Shown here: positions 32,440-44,035 of the stretch, one piece after another | Layout of the letters: each line of letters begins with the position of its first letter | How positions within the stretch are numbered: the first letter of the stretch is position 1 | Assembly: GCA_963920765.1 (NCBI GenBank) | Contig: OY987243.1 | Location: 20,269,419 to 20,333,418, forward strand | DNA length: 64,000 nt | Source: Ulota crispa | Lineage: Eukaryota; Streptophyta; Bryopsida; Orthotrichales; Orthotrichaceae | Direction: 5' to 3' | Position numbers and translations under genes: made by a program | Notes under the pieces: model-generated | Database searches by the model: none | Told to the model about the DNA's origin: nothing | What the model saw: the letters and a program-made list of their open reading frames with translations, nothing else

Positions 32440-33005
32440 TATTTTGAAGTACTTTAACAAATTTCATAAAGATTTAAAAAGATTCTCAAAGATTCCAAAA
32501 AGGTTCTTGAAAATTCTTAGAGATTTTCAAAAAAATTTTGAATTTCCAAAAAGATTCTCAAAAGATTCCCAAAGATTCTTAAAGATTCTTGAAGCTTCTC
32601 AAAGCTTCCAAGAAGATTCCAAGAAGATTCTTAAAGATTTTCAAAAATTCTCAAAAAATTCAAAATTCCTAGAACATTTCCAAAGATTCTCTAATATTCT
32701 AAACTATTCTCAAAAATTCTCAAGGATTCTCAAATATTCCTAAAAGATTCTCAAAGATTCTAAAAAGATTTTGAAAGATTTTTGAAAATTCTCAAACATT
32801 CTCAAAGATTCCAAAAAACTTGAAAAGATTTCCAAAGATTTCCAAAGATTCTCAAAGATTCTACGAAGATTTCAAAGATTCTAAAATCTTGAAAAGATTT
32901 TTAAATATTCTTAAAAAACCTGAAAAGATTCTCAATGATTTCCAAAAGATTCTTAAAGATTCGCAAAAAATTTCCAAAAGATTTCCAAAAGATTCCAAAA
33001 TTTTT
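32440..33005. repeat. Degenerate 'aagattctcaaagattcc' minisatellite
   Basis: Roughly 50 variants of a 10-11 bp unit based on 'aagattctca' or 'aagattccaa' run without a break. The open frames at 32444 and 32820 (FSKILK-type peptide repeats) are translations of this array. Confidence 0.8.
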
Positions 33006-33156
33006 GTTGATTTAAATAATGGTGTCCAAATCAATAGAATGTATTTAGTTTTTTACAGAATTCTGTTAAATTAGTCAATTAGCGTGGGCAAGTGCCCAAA
33101 TCAATAAGAAATTGTTGGTTTTCTGTTGTTTTGGACGGAGTTTTCTACTAGTGACA

Positions 33157-34000
33157 CCAAACTTGGATCCTTGGAACGTTCTGACTCCATTAGCCCCAAA
33201 ACAAACAAGCGTAGCTGCAACTTCCTGCCAAGTTAGTCCTCCCTCCCTCATCAACGAGTTCATGATAACAGCAGTCAAGTGGTCTGCGGTGCCACTCTCA
33301 CTAAGGCAAGACAAGTGCAACAAATGTGGAATCCTTTTCTAGTTATGCATGGCATAAACGTGGACACCTATCCACAAGGTGTTGTCAATGGCTGTTACCT
33401 TGTCTGTGCTGATGGAGATGACTAAAGTTGACTACACAATAGACTTCAACCTCAATAAAACAGACTCATGCAGGTGCTCTGCCATCTCCCATCCCAATGT
33501 CTCCGACCAGTGTTTCAAAGGTAAGTTTTTACCTTTAGGTGCCAAAGAAGCTGCTCCTGGGGTGTGAATTCACACATAGGGCAACCATGCCACAGAACTT
33601 GCAAGAGCGTGGAGAACTGCACGGCCTTTCTTCTAGATTCACCCTCCAAGCCGGCAACCACTTGGTCAACCACGGTGCCATACTGATTCCGGCTTGCCCA
33701 AACCTTGCACAATTGCAAGTGTTTGCAAGTCTGATCCATGAAGGACTCCTTCTTCAAGTGCAGAAGTGGCACCCCATCATCTCGGCAAACCCTCTTGCCT
33801 TCATGTTTCTTGAGGTTGTCCAGTTTCACCACCAACACCTTCTTCACTCCCGTCACCGATGTACAACTCCGACAAATGACGCGAGTAACCTCCCTTTTAT
33901 CGTTGTATTCCCCCTCCGTCCATGAAAATCGACAGGCCCATACCTCCTGCCACCTCTTTGTTGTGGAGGTGGCTGACACCTTCTTTCTCTTCCTGGACAA
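33157..34000 (-). pseudogene. hAT-type transposase, N-terminal part (decayed)
   Basis: It starts at an ATG at 34000. A BED-type zinc-finger-like region follows: W-x-C-x-F-x-W, then ICRSC and a KKHEGKR block (residues about 20-70). After a likely single-base frame break near 33520, a second frame gives LGWEMAEHLHES, then a DKVTAIDNTLWIGVHVY block and LVCFGANGV-x-TFQG, motifs of the hAT core. In-frame TAG stops lie at 33432-33434 and 33339-33341. The exon is cut by the CACTA element at 33153. A further frame upstream (34022-34375, 117 codons) may be part of the original N-terminus. Confidence 0.7.
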
Positions 34001-34375
34001 ATCCAGAGTGGTCTGCCCCTTCTACTTCTCCATGGCCTCCCCCAAATGTGCTCCCCTCCTTTCCTTCTCCTTTTGCACAGTCTGGTCGTCGCTCACCGCA
34101 TCATCTGCAAGGATTAGTGAGTCACCCAATTCCACAGTAGCATTTGAATTTGGGCTGGGGCGGGAGGTTGGCTGCAAGAGGGACTCGTAGATTTGAGTCT
34201 CAGAGACATGGATACTCTCCTTAGAAGGCAAAACATATCTCCCCAATCCATTGTCATTTTGAGTAGAAGCAAAGGCCCTCATCCGAAAGTTATTTGGCTG
34301 CGTCAATTGACAAGGTGCCATGACAGCAATGACTTGCCTACTCCCAAAAACACCGATACAATAAGAATCCCCCAA

Positions 34376-35669
34376 GTCCCTAAAACCCTAAACTAAGAAC
34401 CCTCCTTCTCGCAAGCAACATCTACGGAGCAAGCAATGAAAAGCACATGAATTCACTAAGCCTACATCTCACACTCAACATACAACAAACCCTAAACACA
34501 TCATAAATAGCCCTTAACCAACATTGCCCCATCCAAAAATTAAAAAAAATAAAAAAAAAGCAGAATACTTACAATACACAGCCTACCAAAGAGGTCGCAA
34601 CTTCAGAATCCCAAGAGCACAAGACAAAGCTTGAGCACAGCAACACAACAGCAATTGGCAGCACATGCAAAAATTACGCGAGCACAACAAAATTGCAAGA
34701 ATTCAGTGTGGAGCGTAGCTTCATTAGTTGTGTTTATATTGTGCAATAGTCTTCCAAAGCAGTGCTCTTGCAGCAACCTCTTTTCCACGCAAACCTTACA
34801 ATCCGCTCGGAATTGAACGCAAACCTTACAATCCGCTCGGAATTGAACGCACACCCACCATCTCCAAGAAATTTTTGAAAAAACCTTTGATACACTAAAT
34901 GCAGCGCAATTGCAAATCTTCTAAATGCAATGAATGCGCACTTCAAAAACATGGTGATTGCCAAACATCGATGGAAATGGAAGGATTCTAAACTTGGGTG
35001 CGCGAGCGCATACGCATATGGCGGCACAAAGTAATCCAAACTAAATCTGCGCCATCTAAGCAGGCACTGCCTGTTGCAATGAACAAGTTGCAGCGCTCTG
35101 CAGCTTGCAAAGAAGTGCAATCCATAATTGCAGTGTCTGTCTGCGCTCTGCACACTAACCCCTAATTAACCCTTACTAATACTAACCGCTTGCACTCTTA
35201 CTAATCTTGTGGTTTCTGATTACACTGTACATGCTAAATGGGCGGTCGAGATGCAGTTGGCAGGGCGATCATTGGACGGGTGAGGTCGCTCGACAACAAA
35301 AGATCAACATCCGGCGGAGTTGACCGATGCAACCCGCACTGGTAGCGGGTATCGGGCAATGCAATACGGCAATGATCAAGTAAGATATTTTGCAATTTTA
35401 AAAAAAAAAACCAAGATTTCTAAAATGTACATTTAGTGTACAATTCTGATTGGTAGATTTTGTGCAAAAATTTGCCAGTTCCATGAACATTGGTGTGGAC
35501 ACCCACATGCCACTCCAAAAATAGTTGATTTCTAGTTGTTCTACAATCTTTTCTAGGTGCCGCGCCATAAGTATAATAACTATTTCAAGTTATTATTGTA
35601 GGCTAACCGCAAGTTAGAAAAAAGTGAAACCAAACAAGTGTGAAAATATTCTGTGACTTTTCTTTTGCA
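34376..35669. other. Intergenic DNA, some GC-richer patches, no gene
   Basis: No gene is recognised. It contains a perfect tandem duplication of 30 bp (34789-34818 and 34819-34848). The patch 35225-35350 is GC-richer ('gcgggtatcgggc') without an open frame. 'aaaccctaaa' phrases at 34380 and 34490 are too few to be telomeric. Confidence 0.4.
34789..34848. repeat. Perfect tandem duplication, two 30-bp units
   Basis: The unit starts 'gcaaaccttacaatccgctc' and is repeated exactly once with no spacer. 30 bp is ten codons, so the minus frame through it repeats a ten-residue peptide; I do not take that frame as a gene. Confidence 0.85.
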
Positions 35670-35673
35670 TTAA

Positions 35674-36564
35674 CTCCTAAACTACCAAGGCCATTTTCTG
35701 CCAAAAACCACTCAAAACTGCTCCTATTGCTGCGTTCATCAAAAATTACACCAAAATGATTTTCTTGGAAATCTAACCATAGGATCTTATAATGCACTTG
35801 TAGAAGAAGAAGTGCTGAAAATTTTGTGACATTTGACTGTACAGATTGAAAGTTATGAGCGTTTGAAGATTGTTATTATTATTTTTTTCATGGTGCATGA
35901 AAATTTCAGATGGCTTTGACCGCCATTTGCAAATTTTTTTTGCACTACAAACCTTGAAGCTATAATTTTACCTTATAGGTAATCAAGTAAGACAAATGTA
36001 AACCAATTTTCAAGGCAATCAAAGACACATAACATATCCTAAAAAATACTGCAATGCCATTATGTAACAAGTTTTGCCAATACACTATGACATTTTTGAG
36101 TGAAGTTTTCCACCTCATATTTTTAGATATGGAAAATCCAAACAATAAGTATAAAGATAAACATGTACTTCAAATGTTAGAGGAAAAAAAAGTTAAAAAA
36201 CTCAAAATCTCTAAAATTTACAAGCTCCCAAAGCCTAATATGACCTCCTAATTGGAAATGAAAGGGGGTAATGACAAAATAATGGGGACCACCAAAGCAA
36301 CATGTGGCAACCACTCCTTGCTCCCCTCCCTCCAAAGTCAACATTTTCTCCCTTGCCCAAGTTGCCCCTCAAACTGCTTTTGGCCAAAAAATGCCCATAA
36401 CTTGTGAACCATGTGACATAATCACATGATTTTTTGCATCCCACAAACCTTATGCATTCCTACACACTCATAAAAAGTATCAAAAAATTGTGTAAAAATT
36501 TGAGGTCACACAAGCCTACCCAAAATCCTAAAAGTCCCCCGCAAGGACTTTGGTCCTTTAGGGG
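35674..36564. mobile_element. TTAA-flanked miniature element, copy 5
   Basis: TTAA at 35670-35673 and 36565-36568. Left end CTCCTAAACTACCAAGGCC; right end complements to CCCCTAAAGGACCAAAG. 0.9-kb class. Confidence 0.75.
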
Positions 36565-36567
36565 TTA

Positions 36568-36892
36568 AGGTAGGAGGCTCATAAATGGATCATCTAAGGG
36601 CTGAAACTGAACCTTGGGGAGGTGAAACTTCTTGAAATAATTTTCAATAAATTTTCTTTCAAAGCAAGAGGAACTGGCATATGACTCAAGTTGTTCCATA
36701 TCTTTTGGAGTTTTCTGGAATTAGTTATGAAATTTTGAAATTAAAATGGCATAGGGCTCGAAAATGGATCACCTCCTCAAATGTAAATTGTTTGGACATT
36801 GTTGGAGTCTATGAAAAACAACATGTACAACAATAATAAATTTGAGTAGGTCATTCATTTTTGAGCATGATCCGAGTTAGTGCCTCCTACTT
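36568..36892. mobile_element. TA-flanked AGGTAG miniature element, copy a
   Basis: TA at 36566-36567 and 36893-36894. Ends AGGTAGGAGGCTCATAAATG and CTCCTACTT. The interior matches copies b, c and d ('ggaattagttatgaaatttt'). Both TA dinucleotides lie inside TTAA sites of the neighbouring CCCC-type elements. Confidence 0.65.
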
Positions 36893-36895
36893 TAA

Positions 36896-37120
36896 CCCCT
36901 AAACGTCCGAGCTTGCCGCTCCAACCAATACAATATGGGGTATTTTTCTTGTATTTGGAATGGATCCACACCTCTACTATAGTTGAGACCAACAAAAAAG
37001 TTGAAGAATAGATCAATGCGGTTTTACAAAGCTACTTGAGATCCCAAATTAAAAAATTTATTGGTAGCAAATGACAATTATACGTCAGCATATAATCTAT
37101 GCCCTATGGACGTTTAAGGT
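36896..37120. mobile_element. TTAA-flanked miniature element, copy 6 (short class)
   Basis: TTAA at 36892-36895 and 37121-37124. Left end CCCCTAAACGTCCGAGC; right end complements to ACCTTAAACGTCCATAGG. It is related to copy 4 in opposite orientation. Confidence 0.75.
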
Positions 37121-37391
37121 TTAATCAAAGTTTTGTTTATAAGAGGAAAAGGTAAAATGATTTTAAAGAAAATTAAAAATGATAAACTTGAATGTTTTTG
37201 AAATCGTTGATTCTTTGTCTTGGTATGTGATGAAGTCGTTGTTCACCTATGATATATAGCAAGTCAAAATGTTTTGCACAACAAATGTCTAAAAATTGTA
37301 TGTTTTAAAAACACAAGGCTTTTAACCTTGATCGTTTGAAACTGATAGGCTAAATTTTGTAAGTCATGAAAAAAGACTTTTTGTTCATATA

Positions 37392-37694
37392 AGGTAGGAA
37401 GCTCAATAAGCGTCACTTTAAGAGCTGATTGCATTTGGGAAGAAGTTTAACTCCTTGAAACAATTTTTAGTAAATTTTGGTAGGAAGAACAATGGAATTG
37501 GCATCTAACTCAAGTCGTTTCATACTTTTTGAACCTTTGTGGAATTAGTTATGAAATTTTCAAGTTGAAACCCAGTGGTCACTAAAAGCGACCCCCTCCT
37601 GGAATGTACATCCCAAGTATATTGGAAAAAACAAAATGTACCTCTGTTTTAGAGGTTGCTTTTAGAACTAGGTCGCTTTTAGAGCACCCAACCT
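37392..37694. mobile_element. TA-flanked AGGTAG miniature element, copy b
   Basis: TA at 37390-37391 and 37695-37696. Left end AGGTAGGAAGCTCAATAAGC, right end ending CCAACCT. The interior aligns with copy a. Confidence 0.6.
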
Positions 37695-37846
37695 TACATG
37701 AATGATGTTATGGTTGGATGTCACATAAAAACTTAGAAATTAGCAATTTAGGAATTGCATATAAATCTAACAATCTTGCAGGCTTGATAATTTGAGAATG
37801 AAAAATTTGCCATATTTATTTGAGTTTTGAGGTTATAGTGATTGTA

Positions 37847-38744
37847 CAGTACCCGGAAGTAAACATACGTATTGCCCTCTTCTGGTAGTGAAAAACTTGC
37901 CTAAAACTTGCATGACATAAAGTATAATTGACACTTTGTTTGTTGTGCATCACAATTTTGTAATTCTTATGTAATCCCAAACAAGCATATTTTAGTTTCA
38001 AAAAACCTAAACTCCATTTTTAATGAACTTTTTTGTATCAACTTCATGATTTGTACATGATAATTGATTGAAAAACATTGGTGATGAATTTTTGAGATTT
38101 GATTGCATGGGTGTATAGGTAACATCCGTATGCACATCCTCCATGCTAAAAAGAAGCCTCTTAAGCAACAAAAATGTGATCTTCAAAGGATTTAGTGTGA
38201 CTTGTAATATGTCCAAAATTTTGTAAAACAGATATTTCTATATGATAATCAATTTTGCTATTTGACTCATATATTGTGACTAAGTTTGTGGTTTTGAACA
38301 TGATATTATGTTTACTTGGTGAGAAAAAAGTTCAAAAATAAAAATAACTATTTTACAAAATTTTGAACATATCACAAGTCACACTAAAATTGACTAAATC
38401 CTTTGAAGATCACATTTTTGTTGCTTAAGAGGCTTCTTTTTAGCATGGAGGATGTGCATACAAATGTTACCTATACACCCATGCAATCAAATCTCAAATA
38501 TTCATCACCAATGTTTTTCAATCAATTATCATGTACAAACCATGAAGTTGATACAAAAAAGTTCATTAAAAATAGAGTTTAGGTTTTCTGAAACTAAAAC
38601 TTAATATGCTTGTTTGAAATTACATAAGAATTACAAAATTATGATGCACAAAAAAAATGTCAATTATACTATATGTCATGCTATTTTTTAGCAAGTTTTT
38701 CACTACCAGAAGAGGGTAGTACGTATGTTTACTTCCGAGTACTG
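37847..38744. mobile_element. Foldback element, mariner/pogo-like ends
   Basis: It is flanked by TA (37845-37846 and 38745-38746). The left end CAGTACCCGGAAGTAAACAT mirrors the right end, which complements to CAGTACTCGGAAGTAAACAT. The two arms (about 37847-38235 and 38345-38744) are near-perfect inverted copies around a loop of about 110 bp. CAGT termini with a TA target suit the Tc1/mariner-pogo group. Frames at 37816 and 38007 are by-products. Confidence 0.8.
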
Positions 38745-38746
38745 TA

Positions 38747-39499
38747 CAGTGGTCAATTGATGGATATATAAAAACACATTGAGATGTATCATAAGGATGG
38801 GTTTACAATAGCAATGGAAAAATGTCATGATTCTAAATAATCCATGACACAAATAGAATCTTAATGATTATCTACAATCGACCATTATAAAACAAATGTA
38901 CCACCATTATGCTAATGTTGGCACGAACTAATAGAAGTTTAGTTCTTGCTAATTTAGCCATTGTTTAGTTTGGTGGATCTTGAGGCGAGGTATTGGATAA
39001 GAAAAATATTTGTTTAAAAAATTAAAGAAATCACACAAAATGATTTTTTCTTTTTAATCATACAAGGTACAAAATTTCTATAAAATTTCTTCTTCAACTT
39101 TGAGAAGTTACACTCCATCACAACAAGAACCGTCTCAATAAAACCAAATAAAACTTTAGCATGTAACGCATTAATTTTCCTTCATGCCACCTATAAATGC
39201 AAATCATTCAAAACAATCTAGCAACCATGCATAAATAATCGATATACCAATGATTGACACTCATTGAACATAAAAAAATTGTTTTCTATAATTATAAGCT
39301 ATTTTAACATTATCAATTGTATATTTTTGTCAAATCACTTGGAGACTACACCTTGTAACATAGGAATACAACCCCATTTTGCATCATTATTATCATTTGT
39401 TCTTTGCTTTCTCACCTACAATAGAAATGCTTAACAAATTTCCTATACCATGCAAATGTGATTTTGATTAACAATGATAGCAAGAATTCTGTACCTCTA
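38747..39499. other. AT-rich intergenic DNA, no gene
   Basis: I see no gene or element with definable ends here. Confidence 0.45.
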
Positions 39500-39660
39500 A
39501 GGTAGGTAGCTTGAAAAGCAACACTTTAAGGGTTGATCTACTTTTTAATGGCCTTTCTAAGACATGAAGAGCTTTTGTCTAATTTTCAAACAAAGAGAAA
39601 TGGATGCTAAATGCAATGCAATTTTTTTCATATTTCTTAAAGCATTATTAAATTGTTGAT
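39500..39660. mobile_element. TA-flanked AGGTAG element, left-end fragment
   Basis: TA at 39498-39499, then AGGTAGGTAGCTTGAAAAGC and the family's inner sequence ('ctttaagggttgat'). I found no matching right end, so it is probably truncated. Confidence 0.4.
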
Positions 39661-39837
39661 GAATTCCAATTTTTTTTGTAATAGACACCTATTTGTAACT
39701 CTAGGTCTCCTAAAATCCGTATGCTTGCAACTAATAAAGAGACAGGTGAAAAAAAAAAAGGCTCTTGCAAAAGAATATGCCTTTTTTCTGTCCACTCAAT
39801 GGTTATAAAGGGTCCATTTAACTGTTGGCACATTTAA

Positions 39838-40607
39838 CCCTTAAAGGACCATTGGGTGGCCGTAGCTTGTCCACTTTGTAGCTTCAACAATATTAATATT
39901 GTAGCTTCAAAAGTATTTATATTGTAGCTTCAACAGTGATTTGGTTGATGAACACCAATAGTATTGCTTCTAAAAGTTTCTAAAGTCAATAGTGCATGCC
40001 AACCTCATGAAAATTGCAATAAGGGCAGCTTGGGACCCAGCACTATGATTTAGAATTCTCTTACAATTTGGGTTACGTAAAAATATAAGTATATTTGATA
40101 AGATTGTTCTTGCCTTCTATGATGGATCATGTGTTTACAATCACTTTGGAAAAAAACCGATGAAAAGCAACTTTTTTTGTTGTTGTTGTACTTCTTTTTT
40201 TTTGGGCCAAAGGACAAAAAAAGTCCTCATGGGCGCTTAGGGGTCAACAACAATTTTAACCTCTAAACGTCGGCACGGACAAAAAACGTTCATTGCCTCC
40301 AAAAAAAAACTTTGTATCCCAAAAAAAGACCAACTTTGATCTGATTTTTTTCAAAAGTGATCATAAAAGTGTAGTGCATCATGGAAGGAAACAATTTACC
40401 TTTTGAGATACATTCATTTTGTTTTGTAACCCAAATTGTGATACATGGTGTTAGCTCCCGAGCTGCCCTTCTTACAATTTTCATGAGGGCACCATGCATT
40501 GTTAACTTTTCCAACTTTTTGAAGCAATACTACTGGTGCCCATGTGCAAAACACTGTAAAATGCTAAAGACAGAGCAAGCCACGATAATCCATCCGTCCT
40601 TTAAGGG
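39838..40607. mobile_element. TTAA-flanked miniature element, copy 7 (composite)
   Basis: TTAA at 39834-39837 and 40608-40611, with outer ends CCCTTAAAGGACCATTGGG and, complemented, CCCTTAAAGGACGGATGG. Inside, a right-type end CGCTTAGGGG|TCAA (near 40236-40249) is followed at once by a left-type end TTAA|CCTCTAAACGTC (40256-40271). It is therefore either two adjacent copies (39838-40245 and 40260-40607) or one rearranged copy. Confidence 0.65.
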
Positions 40608-41044
40608 TTAAGCCACTTGAGCTGGCTGTGATGATCTCATTTGGGATCACTGCTTCTGGGAGAGATTTTCCCAAATCCAGGAATAATATCATCGGAACTT
40701 GCTCTAGAACGTTCCCATAATATAATGGGCATCCACAATAGTTGTAAAGCCCAAGTCGACGTCATACGTGAGCTAATATGCATGGGCAGATTTTTACTCA
40801 AATCTTACCTCATTTTGATACTGGTTATCTCGCCAAATGAATTGGGTTAGACCGGGGATGAAAGCAGCGGTAATAAATCTGGCTAAATTTAGCAAAATTT
40901 ATATCTTAAAATTGTGCTAAAATTGTATTGTAAAAATAAAGAGGAAAATTAAAAAAAGTAGTCAAAATCTCAAGACACAAAATTATTTTTGAGGTGAGGT
41001 GCTATTTGACGTGCTGCCATGTTGCTGATGGGACCTTAAATTAA

Positions 41045-41979
41045 CCCCTAAAGGCCCAAACAGTGTTTTTTGGCAACATAGCGATTTTGGGTAGCTCATT
41101 ACAAATGGATTTTTCTTTTTTTTTCTTTGAAATTTTCACACATGATGTGTCCAAGGAGTGGCTTTTAGGCCCAACAAATTTCATAGCTTTTGACTTCATG
41201 GTTCAAAAGTTATTGCATGATATGTAGTTTTCTTTGTTTGGGAGGTAGCCCGGGTAGCTCAAAAAACTTCTTTAAAAATTACAATTTTTGAATTTTGTTT
41301 TTTGAAGTTGGTTCTTTAGATATATATATCCTTGGGAAGCTTTGAATCATTCAATTTCCATCAATGAGATGAAAGTTATGAGGAGATTCTGTTTGCAAGC
41401 AGTTATGGATTCCCTACTCTAAAATAAACTTTTAAGTCCTATGCTTTACTCAATTTTTAATATTTTGGAAAAAAAAGTAAAGCCAAAGTATGTAGATTGT
41501 TTATTACAACATTTCAACCATTGGGATTGGAATTTTTGTTTTTCATAATTAAATTCTTAACAATTTTGTGTTTTGTATCATTCTCTACTTCTTTTTACTT
41601 ACTATTTTTTTCCTATGTGTTATACATTTCCATATGATTTGAAAATTTTCAAGTGTGTACCTGACTTGCCTTGAAGAATGAATACAAAAAATTACAACCA
41701 TTTTGAAACTTTTTTCATACAAATATGACCTTGTGAAGTGCAGCTGCTCGGATTTTTGCAGGGACAAAAAACAACTTTTTGTCAGTTCAAACTCAATCAC
41801 CTAACAATCCACAAGGCAAAAAAATTTGAATTTTTTCTACATCTTTGGATACTAGTGTACTACAAGATCTTATGGTTAGATGTGTCCAAAAATAAGTTTT
41901 ATTTAAAATTTGATACTTGCACTACAAATGGCAGTTCTAGGGCAATTTTGATGAAAACATAGTCAAAAGCCTTTAGGGG
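41045..41979. mobile_element. TTAA-flanked miniature element, copy 8
   Basis: TTAA at 41041-41044 and 41980-41983. Left end CCCCTAAAGGCCCAAACAG; right end complements to CCCCTAAAGGCTTTTGAC. The interior is homologous to copies 11 (inverted) and 13. Confidence 0.85.
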
Positions 41980-41983
41980 TTAA

Positions 41984-42864
41984 GACAATTTGAGTAGCCA
42001 TTAATCATATTTGATTCCCCCCACTTAATTATAATGCAAAGTGTAAATGCGCTTTTTATTCACCTCCCCTCCCTCACACAACTCCTTGTTATTGCGTCAT
42101 GGCAGGGCTTGGCGCTTGTACAAACATACTAAATAGTTTTTTAGCAGCTTTTTGATAAAATTATTGGTGTACACTTTGCAAATGTCCAAGTTTAGCATTA
42201 CAACTAATAAAACAATACAACTTCTGAAGATTGATGTTACACATTACCACTTCACAAAATTCAAGAATATATGAACTAAACTTAAAATTGCCATTTATAA
42301 CCTAATGAAGTTCCCATTTGTGTAGCTAAAAGTTCTTAGGCAAGAAAAAATCTATAAACAAAATAATAAACTAAATGAGAAAGTAATGCAACCTGCCCAC
42401 TACTAAAATTCAAAGTGGGTTGCAAAAATTCAACCTACGACCCACGTTTTTGGCAAGTAAAGATACAAATAAAAAATGAAATTAATAGGGCTGGATGAAA
42501 GGCTTAAATTCCATCAAGAAACTTGCCCAATTTTTGGATGAAATTTTCTTCACAGTTGATTTACGGATGAAAATTACTCACATAGATGATTTTGTCTAAT
42601 TTTCCTTCTACCTGCATGCATGTTGGGGTGGGCCGGTGGGGGTGGTCAGGGTGAATTGACCTCATCGTTACCGCAATGCCGCCCCGCTTGGATGAATAAG
42701 GCCGCCAGGTTCTATTTACTGCACATCCATGTTACTAGACTAGGGTGAAAATGCTCCGCATAATTATAAACACAGATAAAAATACTAATCTGCTCCCTAA
42801 TTTGACATTGTTCAGTGATATCCTCCTCGTTGTCTCTGCAGAAGAGTAAAGCATGGTTAACTTT
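41984..42864. other. Intergenic DNA, no gene
   Basis: No gene is recognised. A GC-richer patch (42620-42710) has no open frame. Confidence 0.45.
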
Positions 42865-42868
42865 TTAA

Positions 42869-43109
42869 CCCCTAAGCGCTCCACAGGCCAGAATGTGGCC
42901 TCTTCATATTTGATGGTTTGTTGTTTTTGACCGTTATAATCTTTTGATTCATGCTATGAAAACTTACCAAAATTTTCATATCTATGCGGGCCTTAAGCCT
43001 CGTGCAATATCAACGGCTAACTCTTCCAAATGTTGCTTTTGAACTTGTGGTGCCAAATTGTTTGCAATGAGGTATAACACTTCACAAATTTGGTATGGGC
43101 ACTCAGGGG
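42869..43109. mobile_element. TTAA-flanked miniature element, copy 9 (short class)
   Basis: TTAA at 42865-42868 and 43110-43113. Left end CCCCTAAGCGCTCCACAGG; right end complements to CCCCTGAGTGCCCATACC. Confidence 0.75.
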
Positions 43110-43355
43110 TTAACGACCACGCCCATTTTCACAAAATCCACTGAAAACAAAGGTTGTAAGCTTAAATTTGGAATTGACTCAAATATGGACCCATTTTCAA
43201 TAATCCAACCGTACAAATCGGAAGTACATCTTGTTTACTTTAAAGCACCAAAATTTAAGCTAGATCTACCGTTGGAGGTGAAATATTATAATGATTGAGT
43301 GAGCCGTATGTGGAAAATCTTTAGTGTTTCATTCATGTTTAGTTTTGAATTTTAA

Positions 43356-44013
43356 CCTTTCATGCAAGCTTTGATTGAGAAGAGCCTTACATTTCTAAAA
43401 AGCAGGGTTTCCCACCTTTCCAACAAGACTAGTTTCACACAAAATAGACAAAAATAGCAATCACAAGGTGTAGCTAAGTGGACAAAAGGGTCAAAAAACC
43501 CACTTTCTTTGCTACCCTAAAACGGTTCTACAAGATATTTGATAATTATTCTGGAAAATCCAATTGGTGAAAACAATCAAGAATTGGCCTTAAATATAGG
43601 ATGACAAGTTTTAAAAATGAAATGACAACACCATTTCAATAGATCTTCAAATACTACAATTATACTACTACTGTATATGAAAACAATACAAGCGTATTTC
43701 TTAAGCAATTTGAAATTTTTTGGAATTGTGCAATTGAAAGTTGACATTCTTCTTGCATACTTGATGTATTGTGTTGTTGCTTTGATCCATCTTTGACAAA
43801 AATTGGATATGTATTTTAAAGCCATGCCGTATAAACACCATTATTTGTCAAGTCACATACCCAATTGCATTGTTATTTTTTTTTAGATGGATGCAAAATT
43901 CTTGTGATCATATGCGTACTTCAAGACCAAATTCCAAATTATTGAGCAATTTCAACCTACAGGCCAAAAACCACTCCCAGTGACCAAAATATGGTCGCAT
44001 GGTCCTTAAAGGG
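43356..44013. mobile_element. Possible TTAA-flanked element, copy 10
   Basis: The right end is clear: GGTCCTTAAAGGG before TTAA at 44014-44017. The left end (TTAA at 43352-43355, then CCTTTCATGCAAGC) matches poorly. It may be degraded, or the true left end may be elsewhere. Confidence 0.4.
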
Positions 44014-44035
44014 TTAAGAAGTCCAATTGCGAGTA

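Larger units (their letters stand above)
30188..33153. mobile_element. CACTA-type (En/Spm-like) element inserted in hAT exon
   Basis: 2,966 bp with the 3-bp duplication ACA on both sides (30185-30187 and 33154-33156). The ends are CACTAATAGAAAATG and, complemented, CACTAGTAGAAAACTCC. AACAGAA- and TTGATTTT-type subterminal repeats recur at both ends. Contents are a SINE-like insert (30445-30600), a long palindrome (about 31100-31510) and a purine-rich minisatellite (32440-33005). No CACTA transposase is present, so it is non-autonomous. The host frame is continuous on either side once the element and one ACA are ignored. Confidence 0.85.

Noticed and set aside
32444-33074. Two plus-strand frames of 99 and 84 codons
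   Set aside because: They translate the 'aagattctca' minisatellite and give repetitive FSKILKDF-type peptides.
34380-34500. Telomere-like 'aaaccctaaa' phrases
   Set aside because: Two isolated occurrences, not a tandem array.
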